The notes below the pieces were generated by a model, which was not told the origin of the DNA, did no database searches, and was given only the letters and a program-made list of their open reading frames with translations. Made by a program: the position numbers and the translations under genes. A stretch of 64,000 nt of DNA from an uncultured Porticoccus sp. GTDB taxonomy: Bacteria; Pseudomonadota; Gammaproteobacteria; Pseudomonadales; Porticoccaceae. Where the stretch lies: NCBI RefSeq assembly GCF_913061305.1, contig NZ_CAJXST010000002.1, positions 186,001-250,000 on the forward strand, given 5' to 3'. Positions 1-8,657 of the stretch are shown one piece after another (position 1 is the first letter of the stretch; each line of letters begins with the position of its first letter).

Positions 1-438
<438 letters not shown>

Positions 439-457
439 CGGACCCGTTTCCTCCGTG

Positions 458-485
458 AAAACCGCGCCCTGGCGCGGTTTTTTTG
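458..485 (+). terminator. Rho-independent terminator after ilvC
   Basis: The arms ACCGCGCC (461-468) and GGCGCGGT (471-478) form a GC-rich hairpin. It is extended by A:T pairs and followed by a run of seven T residues (478-484). It starts about 20 bp after the ilvC stop codon, so it separates ilvC from pssA. Confidence 0.85.
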
Positions 486-571
486 TTGTAGCCGTCAATT
501 TTTAATAAGATGGTTTTTTCTGTTAAAACAACACACCATACACCACTGACAGTCAATGCTGAGGCGAAAAG

Positions 572-1354
572 ATGACGGACAACGAAAAACAGGAAGCGGT
601 CCCTGAGAATACTGCCACCGGGCAGGAAGTGCCGGTCGGCGGCCCTGAGCCAGCACGCCATAGAGGCATCTATTTGCTGCCAAACCTGTTTACTACCGGC
701 GCGCTTTTCAGTGGCTTCTATGCGATTCTGGCGGGGATGGACGGCAAATTTCAGGCGGCCGCCATTGCCATTTTCGTGGCCATGATTTTTGATGGTCTGG
801 ACGGACTTATCGCCAGGATGACCAATACGTCCAGCGAATTTGGCGTTCAGTATGACAGTCTGTCCGATATGGTGTCATTTGGTGTGGCTCCCGCCATTGT
901 CGTGTTTAGTTGGATGCTCGATGAGGTGGGCAGAATCGGCTGGGCAGCCGCCTTTATTTATGCGTCCTGTGCGGCGTTTCGTCTGGCACGCTTCAATACC
1001 CAGGTAGATCTGGTGGACAAGCGTTATTTCATCGGTATTGCCAGTCCGACAGGGGCGGCCCTGGTGGCAGCCATGGTGTGGAGCGGCTTTGATGCCGAAC
1101 CATCCACCGAGTTGGCACTGTTGGCCGCGTTGGTCACCGCTGTGGCGGGCCTGCTGATGGTATCAAATCTTCGTTACCGCAGCCTCAAAGGCCTGGACCT
1201 GAAAGGCAAGGTACCCTTTGTGGTGATTTTTGGCATTGCCATGGCGCTGGTCATTATTCTGATTGATCCCCCTCGAATCCTGTTCCTGCTTGCTGTGGCG
1301 TATTCGCTGTCCGGACCCCTCGAGTGGCTGTGGCATAAAAAAAAGCGGGGATAA
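572..1354 (+). CDS. pssA: CDP-diacylglycerol--serine O-phosphatidyltransferase
   Basis: This inner-membrane enzyme makes phosphatidylserine from CDP-diacylglycerol and serine, the first step to phosphatidylethanolamine. The CDP-alcohol phosphatidyltransferase signature DG-x2-AR-x8-G-x3-D-x3-D is complete at residues 77-99 (D77, G78, A81, R82, G91, D95, D99). Several hydrophobic helices follow. At 260 residues it fits the multi-spanning PssA type rather than the soluble E. coli phospholipase-D-like enzyme. The first 30 residues are polar, acidic and poorly conserved in appearance. The ATG at 572 follows a GAGGCGAAAAG purine-rich stretch. A 312-bp gap separates it from leuA. Confidence 0.93.
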   Translation: MTDNEKQEAVPENTATGQEVPVGGPEPARHRGIYLLPNLFTTGALFSGFYAILAGMDGKFQAAAIAIFVAMIFDGLDGLIARMTNTSSEFGVQYDSLSDMVSFGVAPAIVVFSWMLDEVGRIGWAAAFIYASCAAFRLARFNTQVDLVDKRYFIGIASPTGAALVAAMVWSGFDAEPSTELALLAALVTAVAGLLMVSNLRYRSLKGLDLKGKVPFVVIFGIAMALVIILIDPPRILFLLAVAYSLSGPLEWLWHKKKRG

Positions 1355-1453
1355 ATTTGTCTGGTTGAGGAACTGGGGGGAAAGCAGTGGTTGGCAAAAA
1401 ACTGAAAACCTGATTGAATAAACACAGGGTTTCCAGTCAGTCTTTATGTGACC

Positions 1454-1540
1454 ATGAACATGTATCACACAAGAACAGCGCAGCCACAACGGGGCATTTT
1501 ACCCCGCTGCGCCGTTACGTCTGTGCTGCTCCTGCCCTGA
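1454..1540 (+). CDS. leuL: Candidate leucine attenuator leader peptide upstream of leuA
   Basis: This 28-codon open frame in the 312-bp pssA-leuA gap ends in Val-Leu-Leu-Leu-Pro-stop (codons CTG CTC CTG CCC TGA at 1526-1540). Three consecutive Leu codons near the end suggest a ribosome-stalling leader sensing charged tRNA-Leu. The ribosome binding site is weak. A GTG two codons upstream and an ATG at 1460 are alternative starts. Established background: leader-peptide attenuation of leuA operons is known in gammaproteobacteria. The assignment here is inference from position, Leu codons and the downstream alternative hairpins. No homology is claimed. Confidence 0.45.
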   Translation: MNMYHTRTAQPQRGILPRCAVTSVLLLP

Positions 1541-1620
1541 GGGGCAACGATTCTTTTTCCGGTTTTACTCATTCCTGTTTGCAAATATCTCCCTCCGTGC
1601 GGAGAATTCGCGTAATTATT
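1533..1620 (+). promoter_or_regulatory. Candidate leuA attenuator with alternative hairpins
   Basis: Three mutually exclusive pairings can be drawn. TGCCC (1533-1537) pairs with GGGCA (1542-1546). GAGGG (1539-1543) can instead pair with CCCTC (1591-1595). CTCCG (1593-1597) pairs with CGGAG (1600-1604) and is followed by the AT-rich run TAATTATTTT. This gives segments 1:2, 2:3 and 3:4 of a classical attenuator. A further hairpin inside the leader ORF (CGGGG at 1490-1494 with CCCCG at 1502-1506, flanked by GCGCAG and CTGCGC) could act as a pause hairpin. Stems are short, so the model is tentative. Confidence 0.4.
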
Positions 1621-1666
1621 TTGTCCTGTCCCGAAGGAGGGGGCGGACTCTCTGGAGCAGCAAGTC

Positions 1667-3214
1667 ATGGACAAACAACAGTTGATAATTTTCGATACGA
1701 CCTTGCGCGATGGCGAGCAAAGTCCTGGTGCTTCCATGACCAAGGAGGAAAAACTCCGAGTGGCCAAGGCGCTGGAGAAACTGCGTGTGGATGTTATCGA
1801 GGCGGGTTTTGCGGTATCGAGCCAGGGCGACTTTGAAGCCGTCAAATCCATAGCCGACACCATCAAGGATTCGACGGTGTGCAGTTTGGCGCGCACGACC
1901 CACGTGGACATTGAGCGTGCGGCAGAGGCGTTAAAAAATGCCCGCTCGGCACGCATTCACACCTTTATTGCGACGTCCCCAATCCATATGAAATATAAAT
2001 TGCAGATGACGCCTGATCAGGTGGTTGAGCAGGCGGTCTCTGCTGTGAAACTCGCTCGCAACAAGGTCGGTGATGTGGAGTTTTCACTGGAGGATGCCAG
2101 TCGTTCTGAATTTGATTTCATGTGTCGTATCATCGAACAGGTGATCAATGCTGGTGCCCGCACGATCAACCTCCCCGATACGGTGGGTTACGGTTTTCCT
2201 GCGGAGTACGCCGATACCATTGGCCGCCTGATTGCCACAGTGCCAAATGCAGACAAGGCAGTTTTTTCTGTGCATTGTCACAATGACCTCGGCCTGGCAG
2301 TTGCCAACTCCCTCGCCGCCGTTATGCAAGGTGCGAGACAGATCGAATGCACCATTAATGGCCTGGGTGAGCGAGCCGGCAATGCTGCGCTGGAAGAAAT
2401 TGTCATGGCAGTGCGCACCCGCAAGGATATCTTTCCGGTGGAGACTCGCATTGATACTACGCAGATTGTCACTACCTCTCGCCTGGTATCCAGTATCACC
2501 GGATTTCCTGTTCAGCCGAACAAGGCCATCGTCGGTGCGAATGCCTTTGCACACGAGTCGGGTATCCATCAGGACGGTGTGCTGAAGTACCGCGAAACCT
2601 ACGAAATCATGAAAGCACAGGATGTGGGCTGGAGCACCAACAAAATTGTATTGGGCAAGTTGTCCGGGCGGGCTGCATTTTCCTCAAGGCTGGAAGCGCT
2701 CGGTATTCAGTTCGACAGCAAGGCTGTGATGAATGAAGCCTTTCTGCGATTTAAGGAATTGGCGGACAAGAAGCGTGAAATTTACGACGAGGATCTGCAG
2801 GCACTGGTTTCCGAGATACAGGTCAAGGAAGATGGCATTGAGCATATTATTTTGGGTGATCTGGCGGTAACGACGAAGACCGGGCAGCTGCCCAACGCGG
2901 CGTTAAGTCTGACCTATAAGGGTGAGCATTACCGCACGTCAGCGGATGGCGATGGCCCGGTGGATGCGGTGTTCAAGGCGATCGAAAAGCTGATCAACAG
3001 CCAGGCCGAACTCAAATTGTATCTGGTGAACGCTGTTACCGAGGGAACCGACTCCCAGGGCGAAGTCACTGTGAGGCTGGAAAAAGGGGGGCGTATCGTC
3101 AATGGACAGGGGGCCGATACCGATATTCTGGTGGCCAGTGCCAGAGCTTACCTGAATGCACTCAGTGTGCTGGAGAATCCCGATCGACTGCACCCGCAGT
3201 TGGGTGGGGTATAG
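1667..3214 (+). CDS. leuA: 2-isopropylmalate synthase
   Basis: This enzyme condenses acetyl-CoA with 2-oxoisovalerate to 2-isopropylmalate, the committed step to leucine, in the cytoplasm. The N-terminal TIM barrel begins with the family signature [13 protein letters not shown] (residues 9-21). The metal-binding HCHND motif and the [13 protein letters not shown] loop are both present. The C-terminal 130 residues match the LeuA regulatory dimer domain that binds leucine for feedback inhibition. At 515 residues it is the normal length of the bacterial LeuA type 1 form. A candidate Leu attenuator precedes it. The downstream holD start lies within 5 bp of its stop, so the two are probably co-transcribed. 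Confidence 0.97.
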   Translation: MDKQQLIIFDTTLRDGEQSPGASMTKEEKLRVAKALEKLRVDVIEAGFAVSSQGDFEAVKSIADTIKDSTVCSLARTTHVDIERAAEALKNARSARIHTFIATSPIHMKYKLQMTPDQVVEQAVSAVKLARNKVGDVEFSLEDASRSEFDFMCRIIEQVINAGARTINLPDTVGYGFPAEYADTIGRLIATVPNADKAVFSVHCHNDLGLAVANSLAAVMQGARQIECTINGLGERAGNAALEEIVMAVRTRKDIFPVETRIDTTQIVTTSRLVSSITGFPVQPNKAIVGANAFAHESGIHQDGVLKYRETYEIMKAQDVGWSTNKIVLGKLSGRAAFSSRLEALGIQFDSKAVMNEAFLRFKELADKKREIYDEDLQALVSEIQVKEDGIEHIILGDLAVTTKTGQLPNAALSLTYKGEHYRTSADGDGPVDAVFKAIEKLINSQAELKLYLVNAVTEGTDSQGEVTVRLEKGGRIVNGQGADTDILVASARAYLNALSVLENPDRLHPQLGGV

Positions 3215-3219
3215 CGTTG

Positions 3220-3900
3220 ATGCCTGTATCCCGGGATCTTCGTGACTGGTATCTCAGCACCTTGGGTGTTGTGCAATATCGACCCAGGGATTCGGAGCCC
3301 GTTGCGCTGGATTTTCATCCGGACACTGTCGCAGAAGTGGCAAATACTGTCCCGTCTGAGGTTGTTGTTGCGCTGCCAGAGAACTCCGAATTGCCGGGGG
3401 CCGAAGACAAACCGGCTGATTTGCATGAGGAGCAGATCGGCAGTTTCCGGCTGGCTTGCTGGCAACCCAGCGATGACTTGCTGGTTATTAACGGGTTGGC
3501 GCCGGGCAGCGTACCTCTGCAGGAGGAATCCGGTCTGCTTGCCAATATAATGTGGGCAATTGGCCGTCTCGGCGACGGACTTTCATCTCCCCAGCTGATT
3601 GACTGGCCCCCTTCGGCGGCAGATCAAACCGACAGGTCGGGCGCAGAGGAGATGCTGTCAGTGTTCGTGGAAGCCCGTGTCAAAAAGCAGGGCGTGCTTT
3701 GGGTCTTGCTGATGGGTGAATTGCCTGCGGCGCTGTTGCTGCCCTCAAAGTCAGCCTACCCGTCATCCGTGGGCCGGATGGAGGAATTACCCGGCGGTGC
3801 CCGGGCTATCGTCACCCCGAGCCTGCAGGAGCTACTCAATGCTGCCGAGCTTAAAGGCGATACCTGGCGAGCCATTCGGGTGATGAGCCCGCAACCATGA
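3220..3900 (+). CDS. holD: DNA polymerase III psi subunit (HolD-like)
   Basis: HolD bridges the clamp loader to the chi subunit and single-strand-binding protein in the replisome. The N-terminus (RDLRDWYLSTLGVVQYRPR) resembles E. coli HolD (RRDWQLQQLGITQW). A C-terminal block with LLMGELP and TPSLQELLNAAELKGDTWRAI corresponds to the conserved HolD end. At 226 residues it is clearly longer than E. coli HolD (137), mainly through a variable acidic middle. The ATG at 3220 is preferred; a TTG sits one codon upstream. The stop overlaps the rimI start (ATGA), the same holD-rimI coupling seen in E. coli and Pseudomonas, which strongly supports the call. Confidence 0.8.
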   Translation: MPVSRDLRDWYLSTLGVVQYRPRDSEPVALDFHPDTVAEVANTVPSEVVVALPENSELPGAEDKPADLHEEQIGSFRLACWQPSDDLLVINGLAPGSVPLQEESGLLANIMWAIGRLGDGLSSPQLIDWPPSAADQTDRSGAEEMLSVFVEARVKKQGVLWVLLMGELPAALLLPSKSAYPSSVGRMEELPGGARAIVTPSLQELLNAAELKGDTWRAIRVMSPQP

Positions 3901-4346
3901 CCCCCCTGTTTCGCAATATGCTGGCCGCTGACCTGCCGTTGATCGCGGCCCTTGAGCAACAGGTGACGCCCCATCCCTGGCGTGAATCCCAGTTCAGGGA
4001 GAGCCTCGATAAACACCAGTGTCTGACCATGACCCTGCAGGACCAGTTGGTGGGTTATGCCGTTTATACGATTGTGCTCGGCGAAGCAGAGATTCTGAAT
4101 ATTGCGATAGGGCGGGATTACCAGGGCCGGGGTTACGGCCGACAATTGCTCAACCACCTGATTGACCTGATGACTGACCGGGCTGAACGATTGTTTCTCG
4201 AGGTTCGTGCTACGAATGAGCCGGCTGTGACGCTGTATCAGGACGTGGGTCTGGTGGAAATCTGCCTGCGCAGAAACTATTACCAGAACGATGCCGGTCA
4301 GGAAGATGCCATTGTCATGGCGATGGATTTCACCAGTTTTCAGTGA
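3897..4346 (+). CDS. rimI: Ribosomal protein S18-alanine N-acetyltransferase
   Basis: This GNAT-family acetyltransferase acetylates the N-terminal alanine of ribosomal protein S18 using acetyl-CoA. At 149 residues it has the usual RimI length. The acetyl-CoA pyrophosphate-binding loop reads QGRGYGRQLL (Q/R-x-x-G-x-G/A), followed by the typical segment RLFLEVRATNEPAVTLYQDVG with the family LEVR-xxN-xxA-xxLY motif. It overlaps the holD stop by four bases, so translation is probably coupled. No clear terminator follows. Confidence 0.93.
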   Translation: MTPLFRNMLAADLPLIAALEQQVTPHPWRESQFRESLDKHQCLTMTLQDQLVGYAVYTIVLGEAEILNIAIGRDYQGRGYGRQLLNHLIDLMTDRAERLFLEVRATNEPAVTLYQDVGLVEICLRRNYYQNDAGQEDAIVMAMDFTSFQ

Positions 4347-4396
4347 GTGTCAGTCCCCGTTAAATGTCTAATCTGTTACCTGGTTCCCTTTAAAAT

Positions 4397-4412
4397 TGTG
4401 AACTGGTTCACA
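4397..4412 (+). promoter_or_regulatory. CRP/Vfr-type binding site upstream of the GGDEF/EAL gene
   Basis: The sequence TGTGAACTGGTTCACA is TGTGA-N6-TCACA, a perfect match to the CRP half-site consensus, with A/T flanks on both sides (AAAT upstream, TAAT downstream). It sits about 120 bp upstream of the diguanylate cyclase/phosphodiesterase start and 50 bp after rimI. The inference is cAMP-CRP (or Vfr-like) control of the downstream gene. A cyclic-nucleotide-binding protein is encoded at 56404 but is probably not the CRP orthologue. Confidence 0.6.
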
Positions 4413-4531
4413 TAATCGGCATTATCAGTGCCGTTTTATGCCCGTTCGTCGCCAATTTTCTTACTTGCGATCCTCTCTCTGCTGCAGACTCCTTAAAATA
4501 ATCATGTCGATTGATAAGGAAGTGGTCTGTT

Positions 4532-6874
4532 ATGGAAACGATGGCAAATGAGGCGGTACAAGCTGCCAAATTTGAAGTGGCTAAGCTGCTGTTGGAGAGA
4601 CTCCCGTTCTTCCTGGTGGTCACCTCTGGATTTTGTCTGATACAGATTTTCGCCTGGGGTGGATTTTCAATCTATTGGCCGGCTGGACTGTGGGTCCTCT
4701 ACAGCCTGGGAGTCATTGTGCCCGGTTGGTTGCTCATCCGAAGATTGTCTGTGACGTATGCGGTGGTTGGGATCAACCAGAAACTGGTTGAAGACATCAA
4801 CAATCTGGCCATTGTCCTGGCTTTCATGACGGGGCTGATCTGGGCCTTTGACAGTTTTGTTCAGTTTTATCTCAGGGAAGCAAATCAATGGCTGTATGTG
4901 TCCACGTTAGCGGCTATCGCCGTGATCAGCGCAGGCCTGCTCAGCTATAACCTCAAAGCTGCCCTGCTCGGGGCGGTAGTTATATTGCTGCCCTTGCTGA
5001 TCGAGGTCTCAATCGCGGGCAGTGGGGCCAATCTGTACTTTATGTGTTTTGTAGCAGGTACCGTTGCCGTACTGTATTTTGGATTGCGCCATCAACAGCG
5101 GACTCTGGAAAAAAACATCGCGCTTCGAAGCGAGGCTGAGGCGGCGCTAAAACAGCAGGAAGCGGCCAGCTACCTGCTTGAGCAGCACTGGCAAAATGCC
5201 CCGCTACCGGCCATTCAGTGGGATCGGCAGCAGCGGATAACCGGCTGGAATCTCAGTGCTGAAAAGCTGTTCGGTTATCCCGTGGCAGAGGTGTTGGGTC
5301 GTCAGGGAGATTTTCTGGTGCCCCCGGGATTGCGGGATTCGTTTCGCGATATGTGGCAGGCCCTGATGCGAAAGGACGAGCAGGGTTATTACACGGTTCA
5401 CGATGTCCTCGACAGGAACGGACAGATAAAAATATGCGAGTGGCATAATACGCCGCTGACAAAAGACGGCAAGCTGATCGGTGTTGCCTCCTTCATCAAG
5501 GACGTGACCTCGCAGATTGAGGATCGGGAAACCATCAAACGGCAGGCGACCTACGATAACCTGACCGCACTGCCGAATCGCAGCTGCATGATGAGTGAAC
5601 TGGGCGCCGCAATCTCACGGTCCCAGCGAAACAATCAATTCGGCGCTGTTATTTTTCTCGATCTCGATAATTTCAAGGATATCAATGACACCCAGGGGCA
5701 TCATGTGGGTGACATGGTGTTGCAGTTTTTTGCCGAGTTATTGCGGCAGGCCGTTCGCAAGGAAGATGTGGTCGCCCGCTTTGGCGGTGATGAGTTTGTG
5801 GTGCTGGTACAGGATCTTGGCACAAAAGCGACCAAGGCAAGGGCCAGAGTGCTTTCCATTGCCGATAAAATCATGGAACTGGGTAAAACGGTCTGCAAGC
5901 AGCGGGGGCTGGAATACGAGATCGAAGTCAGTGGCGGTATCGTGCTGTTTCAGGGTGATCGCTACTCGCCAAATGATCTGTTGAAGCAGGCCGACCTGGC
6001 GATGTATCGGGTGAAAAACTTTGGGCGCAAAGGGTTCAGTTTCTATGACGATTCTCTCGCGGTCGAGGCGGAATACCGGGTTAGCCTGATTCGCGAGCTG
6101 CGTCAGGGTGTTGAAAACAAGGAATTTGATTTGCACTTTCAGCCCATCGTCAATGCCGGTGGCGACATTGTATTTGCTGAATCACTGCTTCGCTGGAACC
6201 GACCCTCACAGCGTATTGTGGCGGCCAGTGAATTTATTGAATTCATGGCGACGTTGCCGATGATGAACGAAGTGGGCCTGTGGATTTTTGAAAGTGCTTG
6301 CGCCAATCTCCGGCAATGGATTGATGAAGGGCTTTGGTCAAATGACGGGGTGTTATTCGTGAATATCAGTCCAAAGCAGTTGGAGAATGAGCACTTTTCT
6401 GCCGATATAAGGAAGCTGATCAGTCAATATGCTATTGATCCTCACCAGCTGGTACTGGAGATTACCGAGGAAAGCCTGATTCATAACCTTGATGAGGTCG
6501 AGGGTCAGCTCCAGGATTTACTGGACCTTGGTTTGCGGATTGCACTGGATGATTTTGGCACCGGCTATTCCTCGCTGGCGATGTTACAGAAGTTGCCAGT
6601 GCACTTTGTCAAACTGGACCGGAGCTTTATTAACGATCTGGCTTCCTCGGAGAACACCTATTCCATTGTTAAAGCGGTTATCAAACTCTGTCAGATCATG
6701 TCCCTCGATGTGATCGCCGAAGGGGTTGAGACAGAAGAACAATACCGTATTCTCGCCGATCTGGGCTGTGACTACTTCCAGGGTTACTATTTCAGCAAAC
6801 CTGTGGAGGCCGGGCAATTCAGGTCGCTGGTCCGGTCTGCATCAGAGGATGTCCTGTCGCGGCTGGTTAACTAG
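4532..6874 (+). CDS. Membrane-anchored PAS-GGDEF-EAL c-di-GMP enzyme
   Basis: Predicted order: N-terminal membrane region with about five to six hydrophobic segments (residues 20-190), a PAS domain (about 215-325), GGDEF (about 345-505) and EAL (about 515-770). GGDEF is intact at 418-422, so diguanylate cyclase activity is possible. The EAL signature reads ESL (550-552). Other EAL catalytic motifs are present, including NISPKQL, the LEITEES glutamate, DDFGTGYSS (from D673) and EGVE. Phosphodiesterase activity is therefore plausible but not certain. The ATG at 4532 is chosen because AAGGAAG precedes it; a TTG lies seven codons upstream. A CRP-type site lies upstream. PAS sensing suggests control by redox, oxygen or a ligand; the signal is unknown. 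Confidence 0.88.
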   Translation: METMANEAVQAAKFEVAKLLLERLPFFLVVTSGFCLIQIFAWGGFSIYWPAGLWVLYSLGVIVPGWLLIRRLSVTYAVVGINQKLVEDINNLAIVLAFMTGLIWAFDSFVQFYLREANQWLYVSTLAAIAVISAGLLSYNLKAALLGAVVILLPLLIEVSIAGSGANLYFMCFVAGTVAVLYFGLRHQQRTLEKNIALRSEAEAALKQQEAASYLLEQHWQNAPLPAIQWDRQQRITGWNLSAEKLFGYPVAEVLGRQGDFLVPPGLRDSFRDMWQALMRKDEQGYYTVHDVLDRNGQIKICEWHNTPLTKDGKLIGVASFIKDVTSQIEDRETIKRQATYDNLTALPNRSCMMSELGAAISRSQRNNQFGAVIFLDLDNFKDINDTQGHHVGDMVLQFFAELLRQAVRKEDVVARFGGDEFVVLVQDLGTKATKARARVLSIADKIMELGKTVCKQRGLEYEIEVSGGIVLFQGDRYSPNDLLKQADLAMYRVKNFGRKGFSFYDDSLAVEAEYRVSLIRELRQGVENKEFDLHFQPIVNAGGDIVFAESLLRWNRPSQRIVAASEFIEFMATLPMMNEVGLWIFESACANLRQWIDEGLWSNDGVLFVNISPKQLENEHFSADIRKLISQYAIDPHQLVLEITEESLIHNLDEVEGQLQDLLDLGLRIALDDFGTGYSSLAMLQKLPVHFVKLDRSFINDLASSENTYSIVKAVIKLCQIMSLDVIAEGVETEEQYRILADLGCDYFQGYYFSKPVEAGQFRSLVRSASEDVLSRLVN

Positions 6875-6963
6875 ATTGGCCAACACATCAACTGTAGCGG
6901 TAAAGCGTGCACTGAATGACCGGGAACCGGTATAGTCACAGAGCATTTTTTACGAGGTGAACT

Positions 6964-7905
6964 GTGGACAAAATTCCGGTGGGAATCAGTGCCTGCCTGA
7001 TGGGCGATGAGGTGCGCTATAACGGTGGCCATAAGCGGGATGCCTATATCAATGGGACTCTGGCGGGCCACTTCAGTTTTCATCGATTCTGTCCGGAAGT
7101 CGGTATTGGTCTCGGTGTGCCCAGGCCTACGCTAAGGCTGATTGCCACAGATAATGCCGTCAGGGCCGTGCGCACAGAGGACCAGGCGTTCGATGTCACC
7201 GAGCAGCTGGTGAGCTACAGTCGGGAACAGTTTGCCGAGATCAGTCAATTATCCGGACTGATTCTAAAGCGGGATTCGCCAAGCTGCGGTATGGCCAGAG
7301 TCAAAGTGTATGGCACAGCCGGGGCCAGGCCAGAGGGTCGCGGAGTGTTTGCCCGCACGGTGATGGACCAGTTTCCCTGTTTGCCGGTTGAGGAAGAGGG
7401 CCGGTTGGGGGACCCGGGGTTGCGGGAAAACTTTATTCAGCGGGTGTTTATCTATCATCGCTGGCGAGCTGACTATTTTCCGGTGCTCAGTGTGCAGAAA
7501 CTCACGGATTTCCATGCCCGACACAAGCTGATCTTCATGAGTCACGACCAGAATCAGTGCCGGGAACTGGGTCGTATCGCGGCGCTTGCCCGCCCTGATA
7601 CCCTGAACGCGGTTGCCGCAGAGTACCTGTCACTGGCCATGACCAATCTGAAAAAAATCGCCACGCGTAAAAATCATTTGAATGTCCTTCAGCATATTCA
7701 GGGATATTTAAAAAAACAGCTTGATGCCGCAGACAAACAGGAGCTGATTGAAATATTCGAACGCTTCGAACGAGGTGAGCTGCCATTGATCGTGCCTGTT
7801 ACACTCCTGCAGCACCATTTTCGAAAATCCCCGGACGACTATATCAACCGGTCCTGGTACCTGAACCCCTACCCGGCAGAATTGCGCCTGATGAATCTGC
7901 TATAA
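6964..7905 (+). CDS. DUF523/DUF1722 two-domain protein (TudS-like plus YbgA-like)
   Basis: The N-terminal DUF523 domain (about residues 1-150) contains three conserved cysteines: C11 in SACLMG, C43 in the FCPE motif with E45, and C108 in SPSCGM. In thiouracil desulfurase TudS the equivalent residues hold a [4Fe-4S] cluster and a catalytic glutamate. The C-terminal half (about 190-300) matches DUF1722, the YbgA domain often found next to photolyase genes. The fusion is common in gammaproteobacteria. No photolyase gene lies next to it here. The start is GTG at 6964 with GAGG six bases upstream. The activity of the fused protein is inferred; the real substrate is unknown. Confidence 0.8.
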   Translation: MDKIPVGISACLMGDEVRYNGGHKRDAYINGTLAGHFSFHRFCPEVGIGLGVPRPTLRLIATDNAVRAVRTEDQAFDVTEQLVSYSREQFAEISQLSGLILKRDSPSCGMARVKVYGTAGARPEGRGVFARTVMDQFPCLPVEEEGRLGDPGLRENFIQRVFIYHRWRADYFPVLSVQKLTDFHARHKLIFMSHDQNQCRELGRIAALARPDTLNAVAAEYLSLAMTNLKKIATRKNHLNVLQHIQGYLKKQLDAADKQELIEIFERFERGELPLIVPVTLLQHHFRKSPDDYINRSWYLNPYPAELRLMNLL

Positions 7906-7922
7906 AATCGGGAAGTATGATC

Positions 7923-8150
7923 ATGAGCGACAGCAAATCACCAAAAATTCCCTATCGCCTGATTCTGCTGGATCTGGTGGGTGCCGTGCTGGCGGCGATG
8001 GGGATCCTGCAGCTGATTGAGGGGGGCGGTGTTGCCGCCTGGATCATGACAGTTGTGGGTTTTCTGTTGATGATGCCTCTGGTACTGGCGATTTTTCGTT
8101 TGCTGGCATCCCCGGGATCCAAACAGAATCACCATCGAGGAGATCGTTAA
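7923..8150 (+). CDS. Small two-helix membrane protein upstream of NfeD
   Basis: This 75-residue protein has two hydrophobic segments (about residues 12-32 and 37-58) joined by a short EGGG turn. A basic, polar tail (GSKQNHHRGDR) follows. The ATG at 7923 fits the GGAAG ribosome site seven bases upstream better than the ATG at 7917. Its stop codon overlaps the nfeD start (TAATG), so it is translationally coupled to the NfeD-SPFH module. No family is recognised; function unknown. Confidence 0.7.
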   Translation: MSDSKSPKIPYRLILLDLVGAVLAAMGILQLIEGGGVAAWIMTVVGFLLMMPLVLAIFRLLASPGSKQNHHRGDR

Positions 8151-8599
8151 TGGAGATTGTCTACTGGCACTGGCTGGTGTTGGGTATTCTGCTGGTGATA
8201 CTGGAGATCGTCGTACCCAGTTTCACCATCCTCTGGTTTGGTCTCGGCGCGGTCGTGGTGGGTGTGCTGTTGTGGCTGGTGCCGCAGTTGCCGATTGTGG
8301 GTCAGCTGTTGGTCTGGATTCTAGCTTCGGGCGGTTTCGCGCTGTTCTGGTTTAAATACCTGAAACCGCGAATGGTGGATAAAACCCTGGCCGGACTCTC
8401 CAGAGAGGCCGCCATTGGCGAGTCGGGCCGGGTCATAAAACTGCCGGTTGAGCACGGCCGGGGGGTGGTACGTTTTACCACACCGCTGCTCGGTGCCGAT
8501 GAATGGGAGTTTATCTGCGACCAGACGTTATCCCTGGGTGACCGGGTGTTCGTCAAGGAGTTTTCCGGTAATACTCTGGTGGTGGTGAAGCTCGATTGA
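8150..8599 (+). CDS. NfeD family membrane protein
   Basis: This 149-residue protein has an N-terminal membrane region of two to three helices (about residues 1-75) and a C-terminal soluble region (about 85-149) expected to form the NfeD OB-fold. The GESGRVIKLPVEHGRGVVRF segment is typical. This is the short NfeD form without the ClpP-like protease domain. NfeD proteins work beside SPFH/stomatin proteins in membrane quality control or microdomains, and an SPFH gene follows 60 bp downstream. Confidence 0.85.
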   Translation: MEIVYWHWLVLGILLVILEIVVPSFTILWFGLGAVVVGVLLWLVPQLPIVGQLLVWILASGGFALFWFKYLKPRMVDKTLAGLSREAAIGESGRVIKLPVEHGRGVVRFTTPLLGADEWEFICDQTLSLGDRVFVKEFSGNTLVVVKLD

Positions 8600-8657
8600 A
8601 TAACTGACCGGAATCGACCGGTTTGTGGAACGTTAACTGTTTTCCGGAGTGAGTGGC

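Larger units (their letters stand above)
1355..1666. other. pssA-leuA intergenic region
   Basis: This 312-bp gap has no protein gene other than the candidate 28-codon Leu leader (1454-1540) and its attenuator-like hairpins. The leuA ribosome binding site is probably TGGAG (1653-1657), 9 bp before the ATG at 1667. A second, stronger GGAGG lies at 1636-1640, too far upstream to serve that start. Confidence 0.6.
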
